This document shows positions 9,322 through 15,652 of a stretch of DNA of 17,468 nt, piece by piece. Below the pieces are notes generated by a model. It made no database searches. It was not told the DNA's origin and saw only the letters and a program-made list of their open reading frames with translations. A program made the position numbers and the translations under genes. This DNA comes from Candidatus Sulfopaludibacter sp. SbA3. GTDB taxonomy: Bacteria; Acidobacteriota; Vicinamibacteria; Vicinamibacterales; UBA2999. Numbering within the stretch: position 1 is the first letter of the stretch; every line of letters begins with the position of its first letter. The stretch spans positions 1 through 17,468 of the forward strand of contig CAMBHC010000013.1 of assembly GCA_945866285.1 (NCBI GenBank), written 5' to 3'.

Positions 9322-11136
9322 TTACAGGCCGCCGGAGAGCGCTGCTGTCACCGCCGTGAGTAGCGAGTTCGGTGAGAACGGCTTCAGCAGCACCGGCGTA
9401 CCTTGTTCGTGAAGGGTTTCGCTCTGCTCGACATACCCGGTCACAAACAGGAGAGGAATGTCGGACCGCAGCGCGCGCAGCCGCTTGGCGAGTTCAATGC
9501 CGCCCATGCGCGGCATGACCACATCCGTCACCACCATGACGATACGGTGACTGTGCACGGTGTAGAGGTCGAGCGCCTGCTGGCCGTCTGAGGCTTCGAT
9601 GGTCTGGTAGCCGGCCTGGCGCAGTACTGTTGCCGACAACCGCCGCAGCGCACGTTCGTCTTCCACGATCAACACGGTTCCGGTACCGTGCGTGGCGGCA
9701 GTCAGGGTCCGCGGGGCCGGCGGCCCGCTCGGCGTCGTGTCGTCGGTGCGCGGCAGCAGCAGCGAGAACGTACTGCCCAGGCCGGGCGCGCTTTGCACCG
9801 AGACGGTGCCGCCGCTCTGGCGCACGAAGCCGTAGACCATCGACAGGCCGAGGCCGGTACCGGCGCCCTTGGGCTTGGTCGTGAAGAACGGTTCGAAGAT
9901 GCGGCCTTGGACGTCGGCCGGGATGCCGATGCCGGTGTCGCGGACCAGCAGCTCCACGAACAGCCCCGGCGAGATCTCGAGCGCGCGGGCCTGCGCGACG
10001 CTGACGTCGCGGTTGGCGGTCTCAATGGCGAGGCGCCCGCCGTCGGGCATGGCATCGCGCGCATTGAGCGCGAGGTTGACCAGCACCTGCTCGAGTTGCG
10101 CCGCGTCGGCGCGCACCGACCACAGGTCGGTGGCCAGGTGCAGGTCGATCGCGATGTGCTCGCCGATCAACCGGTTCAGCATGCGCCCCATGTCCATCAC
10201 GCGCTGGTTGAGGACGAGAATCTCGGGCGAGAGAATCTGCCGGCGACTGAACGCCAGGAGTTGCCCGGTCAGGGTCGCGGCCCGGTCGGCGGCGTTGAAG
10301 ATCTCCTCGACGTCGGTGCGCAGCGGTGACCCGGCCAGCGACGCGAGCAACAGCTCCGAGTAGCCACGGATCGCGGTCAACAGGTTGTTGAAGTCGTGGG
10401 CAATGCCGCCAGACAACCGGCCAATCGCCTCCATTTTCTGGGCATGGCGCAGCTGTTCTTCAAGTTCGCTCCGCGCTGATTCGGCCGCCTGGCGTTCGGC
10501 CATCTCGCGCCGCAATTCGTCATTGACCCGCGCCAGTGCGGCCGTGCGCTCGTCCACCCGGCGCTCGAGATCGCGGTGCGCTTCGTGCAGAGCCAGCTGG
10601 CTGGCGCGCAGCTGTTTCTCGGCGTAGTAGCGCTCCGTGACATCGCGCAGGATCAGCATGACCTGCGCGTCGGCCATCGGCTGCAGGCGGGCTTCGTAGC
10701 GTCGCGGGGCCGGCGTGTCGGCGCCAATCTCGATCTCGAGGTGCATCGGCGCGCCGCTCTGGGACAGCCGCACCAGCGCCTCGCTGAGGGGGCCGCGTGC
10801 CGCGGCGTCGACGACGTCGACAATCGGCCGCCCGATCGTCCAGCCGCGCGTCGGTTCGGCGTGGGTGGCGCCTTTCACGTCGAGGATGACGCCGTGGCTG
10901 TCGAGCCGGAGGATCTGGTCGGGGAAGGCGCCCACCAGGGCGCGCAGCTCGGTGTTGGCTTGCAGCAGTTCCTGCGAGCTGAGATCGAGCGATCGCTCGA
11001 GCATGGCGCGGTCGTCGTCGAACTGGCGATAGGCCTGGTCGACGCTCTCGAGCATTGGCCGCAACTCGGCCGGAATCTCACCGTCGTGAAAGTGGCGCTT
11101 GAGCTGACGTCGCAGCAGGCTGTGGAGGTCCGGCAT
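9322..11136 (-). CDS. PAS hybrid histidine kinase with C-terminal receiver
   Basis: A 604-residue protein with no membrane segment, so cytoplasmic. In order: an N-terminal alpha-helical region (about 1-65), a PAS domain (about 65-170, ending RDVTERYYAEKQL), a coiled coil (about 170-230), a HisKA domain with phospho-accepting H247 in SGGIAHDFNNLL, an HATPase with N-box NLALNARDAMPDGG, G1 RDTGIGIP and G2 GTGLGLSMVYG, then a receiver (about 485-600) with phospho-acceptor D538 in VVTDVVMP and K585 in LLKPFS. The FNNL-type H-box is typical of orphan NtrB-like hybrid kinases. The chosen ATG (MPDLHS) lies 2 bases after the FIST stop, implying translational coupling; the frame stays open 18 codons upstream, which would overlap FIST. 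It probably receives the FIST signal. The output regulator is not evident. Confidence 0.92.
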   Translation of the reverse strand: MPDLHSLLRRQLKRHFHDGEIPAELRPMLESVDQAYRQFDDDRAMLERSLDLSSQELLQANTELRALVGAFPDQILRLDSHGVILDVKGATHAEPTRGWTIGRPIVDVVDAAARGPLSEALVRLSQSGAPMHLEIEIGADTPAPRRYEARLQPMADAQVMLILRDVTERYYAEKQLRASQLALHEAHRDLERRVDERTAALARVNDELRREMAERQAAESARSELEEQLRHAQKMEAIGRLSGGIAHDFNNLLTAIRGYSELLLASLAGSPLRTDVEEIFNAADRAATLTGQLLAFSRRQILSPEILVLNQRVMDMGRMLNRLIGEHIAIDLHLATDLWSVRADAAQLEQVLVNLALNARDAMPDGGRLAIETANRDVSVAQARALEISPGLFVELLVRDTGIGIPADVQGRIFEPFFTTKPKGAGTGLGLSMVYGFVRQSGGTVSVQSAPGLGSTFSLLLPRTDDTTPSGPPAPRTLTAATHGTGTVLIVEDERALRRLSATVLRQAGYQTIEASDGQQALDLYTVHSHRIVMVVTDVVMPRMGGIELAKRLRALRSDIPLLFVTGYVEQSETLHEQGTPVLLKPFSPNSLLTAVTAALSGGL

Positions 11137-11138
11137 GG

Positions 11139-12263
11139 TCAGCGTTCGGACAGGGTCGTGACGGTCATGGTCTGGTTGTGAAGCTCGCACCGGGCCTTGG
11201 GCGTGAACGGCGAGATTTCACCGTACGAATAGAACCCGGTAATGGTGGCCGCTTCACCGACGATGTCGCGGACACCTTCGACCTCTTCTTCCACGCGCTG
11301 GCGCAGGACCATGCGGCGTCCGACGCAACTGACGAGCAGCACGAGGTCCGCGGGGGTGCCGAGTGCCTCGGCACTGATTCGCCCGGCGCCAACCGCGCCA
11401 TCGATCAGGCGATCGAAGTTGGCCCTCATCAATCGCACGTAGCCGCCGACCGGCACGTTGCCGGCAAAGGTCAGGCTCTGCTCGGTCTCGTTCACCGACA
11501 GGATCGTGCGCACGACTGGCGCGCTGACGTCGCGCGTGCGCAGCGACAACGGAAAGAGCAGGCCCGACGCCGGCAGGCCAGACGCGTGGTCGCCCAGGTA
11601 GCGCTTGTAGAGTGCGAGCGCCGACTGGCCGTCCAGCTCGTACAGGACATTACCGTCCGACCGGGTGATCTGGCGCTCGGGTCCGAACGAATCCCAGCCG
11701 CCGAGCGATCCGTAGCCGACCTTGAGCCGCGAGCCGTAGAGCCCGACCGCGGCGACCATGTTGCGTGCCAGTTGCTTGCCGACCAGCACCGCGGTCTCCT
11801 GGAACTGCTCACCGTCCGCCGACAGGCCACCGGTGACCGACACCGTTGCGGGCAGGTTCTCGCCCAGGCCGCGCACCAGGGCCTCGCCGTTGATGTCGAG
11901 GCCTTCAGACATGACGATCACGTGGACCAGGTCCGGTCCGGCCAGGGCTGTTGCCAACGCCGCGCCCGCCGCCGCGCTGCCGGCGGCCGTCACGGCGGCA
12001 GTGGCGGCCCGGACGGTCGTGTGCGCGAATCGGACCGCCGTTGCGGCGACACCGCTGTCGAACACTTCGGCGCCCATGATCTGTCCGGCCGTCGAGCAGC
12101 CGATGATCGTGGCGGTGGGCCAGCGCTCGGAGAGCGAGGCGCCGAGGGCCGGAACCGCCAGGCTGGCGCGTTCGCCAAACACCAGCAGCAGCTGGGCGCG
12201 CGGATCGGCCTCGGGGCCGGCCCACCCGTCGCTTGGGGACCACCGGTTCTGCTGAACATTCAC
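11139..12263 (-). CDS. FIST N/C domain sensory protein
   Basis: From the GTG at 12263 this is a 374-residue protein. The FIST_N-like part begins at once (AQLLLVFGERASLAVP, then TIIGCSTAGQIMG) and FIST_C follows (LSVNETEQSLTFAGNVPVGG, ending GFYSYGEISPF, a hallmark). FIST domains are predicted small-ligand sensors, often linked to histidine kinases or chemoreceptors. The frame stays open upstream to 12431 but that adds an arginine-rich run overlapping ppk with no family likeness, so GTG 12263 was chosen; GGTAGG 9 bases before it is a plausible ribosome-binding site. It is followed after 2 bases by a PAS hybrid kinase, the pairing expected for a split sensor. The ligand is unknown. Confidence 0.88.
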   Translation of the reverse strand: MNVQQNRWSPSDGWAGPEADPRAQLLLVFGERASLAVPALGASLSERWPTATIIGCSTAGQIMGAEVFDSGVAATAVRFAHTTVRAATAAVTAAGSAAAGAALATALAGPDLVHVIVMSEGLDINGEALVRGLGENLPATVSVTGGLSADGEQFQETAVLVGKQLARNMVAAVGLYGSRLKVGYGSLGGWDSFGPERQITRSDGNVLYELDGQSALALYKRYLGDHASGLPASGLLFPLSLRTRDVSAPVVRTILSVNETEQSLTFAGNVPVGGYVRLMRANFDRLIDGAVGAGRISAEALGTPADLVLLVSCVGRRMVLRQRVEEEVEGVRDIVGEAATITGFYSYGEISPFTPKARCELHNQTMTVTTLSER

Positions 12264-12273
12264 AACGGATAAC

Positions 12274-12302
12274 CTACCGCAATTGATCGGTAGATCAAGC
12301 GG
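12274..12302 (-). promoter_or_regulatory. Overlapping alternative stem-loops in the FIST 5' leader
   Basis: Two inverted repeats overlap here. TTGATC (12283-12288) pairs with GATCAA (12293-12298) across a 4-base loop, and outer CCGC (12277-12280) and GCGG (12299-12302) can extend the stem with a 2-base bulge. Alternatively CTACCG (12274-12279) pairs with CGGTAG (12288-12293) across 8 bases; on the transcript this second stem covers the GGTAGG in front of the FIST start. The two cannot form together. It may also act simply as a weak stem between ppk and FIST. Confidence 0.4.
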
Positions 12303-12316
12303 GCAAATAGCGCGGG

Positions 12317-14488
12317 TTAGCCTTCGTGCTGGGCGGCGTACCAGTCGCGCAGGAAACGCTGTGAATTCAGGGGCGGTACGCCCTCCGGCGGGCTTGTCCG
12401 GACGTAGGCGCCGTCGGTGTCGAGTGTCCACGCCCGGTCGGTGTCGCTCAGCAACACTTCGAGCACGCCGTCACGGACGGTCTGCTTCAGCCCGGGATCC
12501 GTCACCGGGCACAGCACCTCGACGCGCCGATCCAGGTTGCGTTCCATCAGGTCGGCGCTGCCGATGAAGACCTCGGGCATCCCGCCGTTCTCGAAATAGT
12601 AGATGCGCGAGTGCTCGAGGAACTGGCCGACGATCGACCGCACACGGATGTTCTCGCTGATGCCAGGAATGCCGGGACGCAGGCAGCACACGCCGCGCAC
12701 GATCATGTCGATGGACACGCCGGCCTGGGACGCGCGAAACAGCGTCTTGATCATCCCCTGGTCGGCGACCGCGTTGTTCTTGACGATCATCCGTGCCGGC
12801 CGCCCCGCCTTCGCGTGCTCGATCTCGCGCTCGACCAGGGCGCGGAAACCCTGGCGCAGCCCCACCGGCGCCACCAGCAGGGCGTTGTACGAGCGCTTGT
12901 TGGAATAGCCCGTCAGCGAATTGAACACCTCGGTGACATCGTCCAGGATGCTCTCGTCGGCGGTGAACAGGCCGAAGTCGGTGTAGACCTGCGAGGTCAC
13001 GCGGTTGTAGTTGCCGGTCGCGACGTGCGCGTAGCGGCGAATGCTGTCGGCCTCCTGGCGCACCACCAGGCACAGCTTGCAGTGCACCTTGAGGTTCATC
13101 AGGCCATAGACGACGTGGATGCCAGCCGATTCGAGGCGGTGGGCCCACGCAATGTTGTTGCGCTCGTCGAACCGCGCCTTGAGTTCGACCAGGACTGCGA
13201 CTTGCTTGCCCTGGTCGGCCGCCTCGATCAGCAGGTCCACCAGCGGCGAGTTGGCGCCGATGCGATACAGCGTGATCTTGATCGCGATGACCTGGGGGTC
13301 CTGCACGGCCGCGCGCAGGAACGTTTCCACCGAGGTGAACGAATCAAACGGGTGATGCAGCAGGAAGTCCTGGTCGGCGATCTGTTCGAAGACCTTGTCG
13401 GTTTCGTCGGGTGCCCACAACGTGTGCGGCACCAGCGCCGGGTACTTCAACGCCGGACGGTGCAGCTTGGTCAGGGCGTGCCAGTCGCCAAAGCCCAGCC
13501 GCTCGGTGGCGCGCGCGACCACGTCTTCGCCAATCTCGAAGTTTTCGATCAGGATGCCCAGCACGCGCTTGGGCATGTCGGCTTCGACGTGCAGCAGCGA
13601 CAGCGCGCCATGGCGCAGTTGCTTGAGGCCGCGGTCGACGGTTTCGAGCAGGTCGTCGGCCTCGTCCTCCTGGATCACCATGTCGGTGTCGCGGATGATC
13701 CGGAAGAGGTGCGTGCCTTCCACCTGGGTGCCAGGGAACAGGGTCTGGATGTTGCGCCGAATCACATCCTCGAGGAACACGTGCGCCATCCCGCCATTGG
13801 GGGAGAGGTGTTCGGGCAAGGCGATGAAGCGCGACAGCATGCCCGGCACCTTGACGCGCGCGAACTTGGTGCGGCCGGCGTGCCGCACGCGCACGGCCAG
13901 GTTCATGCTCAGGTTCGAAATGTAGGGAAACGGATGGCCGGGATCGAACGCGAGCGGCGTGAGTACCGGGAAGATGTGGTCGCGGAAGTACTGCGCCAGC
14001 CACGCGTCGGTCGCCGGGGTATAGTCCTGCGGCTCCAGGAAATGGATGCCTTCCGCCGCCAGCAGCGGCCGAATGGACTGCGACCAGCACGCGATCTGCG
14101 CATCAATCTGCGCGAGGGCGCGGCCGCGGATCGTCGCCAGTTCCACATCCGTCGTCATGCCGTCGATCGACACCTCTTCAATGCCGGCGCGGAACTTCTT
14201 CAGGATGGTGGCCACGCGCACCATGAAAAACTCGTCGAGGTTGGTCCCTGAGATGGCCAGGAACTTGACGCGCTCGAGCAACGGGTGCGAGGCGTCCTGT
14301 GCCTGTGCGAGCACGCGCTCGTTGAACGCCAGCCAGCTCAACTCGCGGTTGATATAAAGGGCCGGCGACGAGAGGTCGTTAGGGTCGAGGTTCGACCAGT
14401 CCCGCTTCGACGCGACGGGCACCACCGACGCACTTTCGGCGGGGCGGCGTTTCCGCGGGCGTCTCGTTACGACCGTCGAGGTGGACAT
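12317..14488 (-). CDS. ppk: Polyphosphate kinase 1
   Basis: This 723-residue enzyme reversibly polymerises the terminal phosphate of ATP into inorganic polyphosphate. The usual order of PPK1 domains is present: the N-terminal region with YINRELSWLAFNERVL, the middle domain with HPFPYISNLSMNLAV, and the two phospholipase D-like C-terminal domains. Catalytic histidines are H469 in NLKVHCKL (the autophosphorylated residue) and H626 in LEHSRIYYF. ATGNYN and the arginine/lysine-rich ALVERE-to-MIVKNN region match the family. Length is within the 690-730 range. The first about 40 residues are a basic, low-complexity extension. The ATG at 14488 lies 6 bases after a TAGAAT hexamer. It leads the minus-strand block ending in FIST and a kinase; polyphosphate metabolism is often tied to phosphate or stress signalling, but no pho genes are here. 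Confidence 0.97.
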   Translation of the reverse strand: MSTSTVVTRRPRKRRPAESASVVPVASKRDWSNLDPNDLSSPALYINRELSWLAFNERVLAQAQDASHPLLERVKFLAISGTNLDEFFMVRVATILKKFRAGIEEVSIDGMTTDVELATIRGRALAQIDAQIACWSQSIRPLLAAEGIHFLEPQDYTPATDAWLAQYFRDHIFPVLTPLAFDPGHPFPYISNLSMNLAVRVRHAGRTKFARVKVPGMLSRFIALPEHLSPNGGMAHVFLEDVIRRNIQTLFPGTQVEGTHLFRIIRDTDMVIQEDEADDLLETVDRGLKQLRHGALSLLHVEADMPKRVLGILIENFEIGEDVVARATERLGFGDWHALTKLHRPALKYPALVPHTLWAPDETDKVFEQIADQDFLLHHPFDSFTSVETFLRAAVQDPQVIAIKITLYRIGANSPLVDLLIEAADQGKQVAVLVELKARFDERNNIAWAHRLESAGIHVVYGLMNLKVHCKLCLVVRQEADSIRRYAHVATGNYNRVTSQVYTDFGLFTADESILDDVTEVFNSLTGYSNKRSYNALLVAPVGLRQGFRALVEREIEHAKAGRPARMIVKNNAVADQGMIKTLFRASQAGVSIDMIVRGVCCLRPGIPGISENIRVRSIVGQFLEHSRIYYFENGGMPEVFIGSADLMERNLDRRVEVLCPVTDPGLKQTVRDGVLEVLLSDTDRAWTLDTDGAYVRTSPPEGVPPLNSQRFLRDWYAAQHEG

Positions 14489-14494
14489 GGGCTA

Positions 14495-14500
14495 ATTCTA
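14495..14500 (-). promoter_or_regulatory. -10 hexamer of ppk, apparently leaderless
   Basis: TAGAAT on the minus strand matches TATAAT at 5 of 6 positions and ends 6 bases before the ppk ATG, so transcription would start on or beside the ATG. The -35 is poor: TTGTGA is 15 bases away and GGTTGT is 17 bases away. No Shine-Dalgarno precedes the start, which fits a leaderless mRNA. Confidence 0.45.
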
Positions 14501-14514
14501 CTGGGTCTGAACAT

Positions 14515-14546
14515 GTCACAACCGTGTGACGGCCGTGTATCACGGC
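14515..14546. promoter_or_regulatory. Two adjacent dyads upstream of ppk (possible operators)
   Basis: GTCACA (14515-14520) and TGTGAC (14525-14530) form a perfect 6-base dyad around ACCG, overlapping the expected ppk -35. Directly beyond it GCCGTG (14532-14537) and CACGGC (14541-14546) form a second perfect dyad around TAT. CCGTGT recurs at 14522 and 14533, an 11-base step close to one helical turn. It does not match the E. coli PhoB or CRP consensus as I know them; the factor is unknown. Confidence 0.4.
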
Positions 14547-14640
14547 ACGATCTTGAGAATGCGGCCGCGCGACCAGCGCGACGGCAACTGCGGACCGCAT
14601 GCGCCCAGCTTAGCAGGCGTGAAGATATGGGAAGGCGCGC

Positions 14641-14712
14641 GCTGATCGGATAGCATCCATCAGCATGGGGGCTGACCCCGAGCAGAATGGCCCGAGGGGT
14701 CTGAGCCCCTCG
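14641..14712 (+). repeat. Three tandem stem-loops, two REP-like, in the cupin gene leader
   Basis: Stem 1 pairs 14641-14646 (GCTGAT) with 14659-14664 (ATCAGC) and 14648-14651 (GGAT) with 14655-14658 (ATCC), a 10-pair stem with one bulged C and a 3-base loop. Stem 2 is GGGG (14667-14670) with CCCC (14676-14679). Stem 3 is CGAGGGG (14693-14699) with CCCCTCG (14706-14712) around a 6-base loop. Stems 2 and 3 share the pattern GGGGnCTGA(n)CCCC, like the GGGGTCTGACCCC palindromes common as dispersed repeats in environmental bacteria. Stem 3 ends only 3 bases before the cupin Shine-Dalgarno. The rest of the 14489-14727 gap holds the ppk promoter region; I see no gene in it. Confidence 0.5.
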
Positions 14713-14727
14713 CATAGGAGCGCGTAG

Positions 14728-15114
14728 ATGAAACTCAAGGTGATGGCTGGCGTAACAGTAATCGGGGCGGTGTTCGCGGCCGGTGTGGCGGTGGGGCAGC
14801 AGGCCAATGTGAGCCGTCGCGAGCCGCAGTTCGAGAACAGCGAGCTCAAGGTGTGGAAGTCGATCATCATGCCGAACCAGCCGCTGGCGTTGCATCGTCA
14901 TGAACACGGCCGCGCGGCCGTGGTGCTGAAGGGCGGCAATCTCGATGTCGTCGACGCCAAAGGTGTGACGAAGGATACCTACCAGTGGGAGACCGGCAAG
15001 GCCTATTGGCTTGACGCTGACCCGGCCGGTACACAGCACGGCGACATGAACCGTGGCAAGGAGTCGATCGAGGTCGTGATTGTCGAACTGAAGAACGACA
15101 AGCCGAAGATGTAG
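14728..15114 (+). CDS. Exported small cupin-domain protein
   Basis: A 128-residue protein with a Sec-type N-terminus: KLK, then a hydrophobic run to about residue 22 (VTVIGAVFAAGVAVG), and likely cleavage near AVGQ-QA. The mature part of about 100 residues is a single cupin barrel. HRHEH supplies H56, H58 and H60, with VLKGG ending motif 1, and H104 in TQHGDMN is the likely motif 2 metal ligand. No substrate can be inferred, and it may bind a metal without catalysing anything. AGGAG at 14716-14720 lies 7 bases before the ATG, the clearest ribosome-binding site in the window, directly after a strong hairpin. It stands alone between ppk and the next plus-strand promoter-like hexamer. Confidence 0.82.
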   Translation: MKLKVMAGVTVIGAVFAAGVAVGQQANVSRREPQFENSELKVWKSIIMPNQPLALHRHEHGRAAVVLKGGNLDVVDAKGVTKDTYQWETGKAYWLDADPAGTQHGDMNRGKESIEVVIVELKNDKPKM

Positions 15115-15130
15115 GGGTCGGCGCGCGCTG

Positions 15131-15136
15131 TATACT
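15131..15136 (+). promoter_or_regulatory. -10 hexamer upstream of the two-repeat protein and pilT
   Basis: TATACT matches TATAAT at 5 of 6 positions in otherwise very GC-rich DNA and lies 17 bases after the cupin stop. No clear -35 is seen. The predicted start point is at 15143, which is the A of an ATG opening a 10-codon frame. Confidence 0.5.
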
Positions 15137-15142
15137 GCGCCG

Positions 15143-15175
15143 ATGCGAGCGTCCAGCCCGGCTCGAAAGCCATAG
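15143..15175 (+). CDS. Possible 10-codon leader ORF
   Basis: ATG at 15143 opens the frame MRASSPARKP and stops with TAG, 6 bases before the GTG of the next gene. The ATG is exactly where a transcript from TATACT would begin, so it could be translated leaderless and bring ribosomes to the weakly marked GTG at 15182. It is in the same frame as that gene but separated by the stop. There is no homology argument, and such short frames occur by chance. Confidence 0.25.
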   Translation: MRASSPARKP

Positions 15176-15181
15176 GTCATC

Positions 15182-15652
15182 GTGTCGGAATTCCGAGTCG
15201 AGAAACGGCGCGAATCGGCGGAGATCACCCTGTCAACCGGCACGACCTTGGCTGGGCATCTATTCCTGGCGGGATCGAGCCAGGGCCACCCCGGCCCCGA
15301 GCGCGTGGGCGACTTGTTGAACCAGGGGGCCGGCTTCTTTCCGTTTGAGACCGCCGACGGCGAGACGTCACTGATCAATCGGGCGCACGTGGTGAAGGTG
15401 GTGCTGCCGGCGCAGGTCATCGAGGCGCAACTCGAGGACGGTTATGACGTTGCCACGCGCCGGCGCGTGACGGTGTTGTTGTCGAGTGGCGAGCGGGTCA
15501 CCGGCCAGGTGGCGGTGTATCGGCCGCCCGGCCGCGATCGCCTGAGCGACTACGCGCATCTGGACGATCGGTTCCGCTACCTCGAACAGGCCGATCGCAC
15601 GTTGCTGATCAATTCCCTGCACATCGTTTCGCTTCTCGAGGTCACCGAGTAA
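15182..15652 (+). CDS. Two-repeat protein of unknown function, coupled to pilT
   Basis: A 156-residue soluble protein I cannot assign to a function (possibly a DUF6812-type family; low certainty). It has no signal peptide or membrane segment. It is built from two copies of a roughly 60-residue unit: residues about 13-73 (TLSTGTTLAG, RVGDLLN, SLINRAHVVKV) and about 95-152 (VLLSSGERVTG, RLSDYAH, LLINSLHIVSL). Shared positions are the S/T-G turn, the RxxD, and LIN-x-x-H-V/I-V. Each copy is probably a small beta unit. The start is GTG at 15182 with only a weak AGG upstream; the frame cannot extend upstream past TAG at 15173. The stop TAA shares its last A with the pilT ATG, so the two are translationally coupled and likely act together in type IV pilus or gliding motility. 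Confidence 0.8.
   Translation: MSEFRVEKRRESAEITLSTGTTLAGHLFLAGSSQGHPGPERVGDLLNQGAGFFPFETADGETSLINRAHVVKVVLPAQVIEAQLEDGYDVATRRRVTVLLSSGERVTGQVAVYRPPGRDRLSDYAHLDDRFRYLEQADRTLLINSLHIVSLLEVTE

Noticed and set aside
12264..12431. Upstream extension of the FIST gene to 12431
   Set aside because: The added 56 residues are arginine-rich, overlap the ppk 3' end and do not resemble FIST proteins; the GTG at 12263 fits the domain start.
12611..14251. 546-codon plus-strand open frame antisense to ppk
   Set aside because: It mirrors a full-length, motif-complete polyphosphate kinase. The translation is dominated by Val, Asp, His, Gln and Arg with no recognisable domain, so it is a GC-driven shadow.
14467..15420. 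317-codon minus-strand open frame over the cupin gene
   Set aside because: It is antisense to a cupin gene with signal peptide, Shine-Dalgarno and metal-binding histidines. Its own translation shows no domain and is rich in Arg, Ser and Pro, as expected for a shadow frame in GC-rich DNA.
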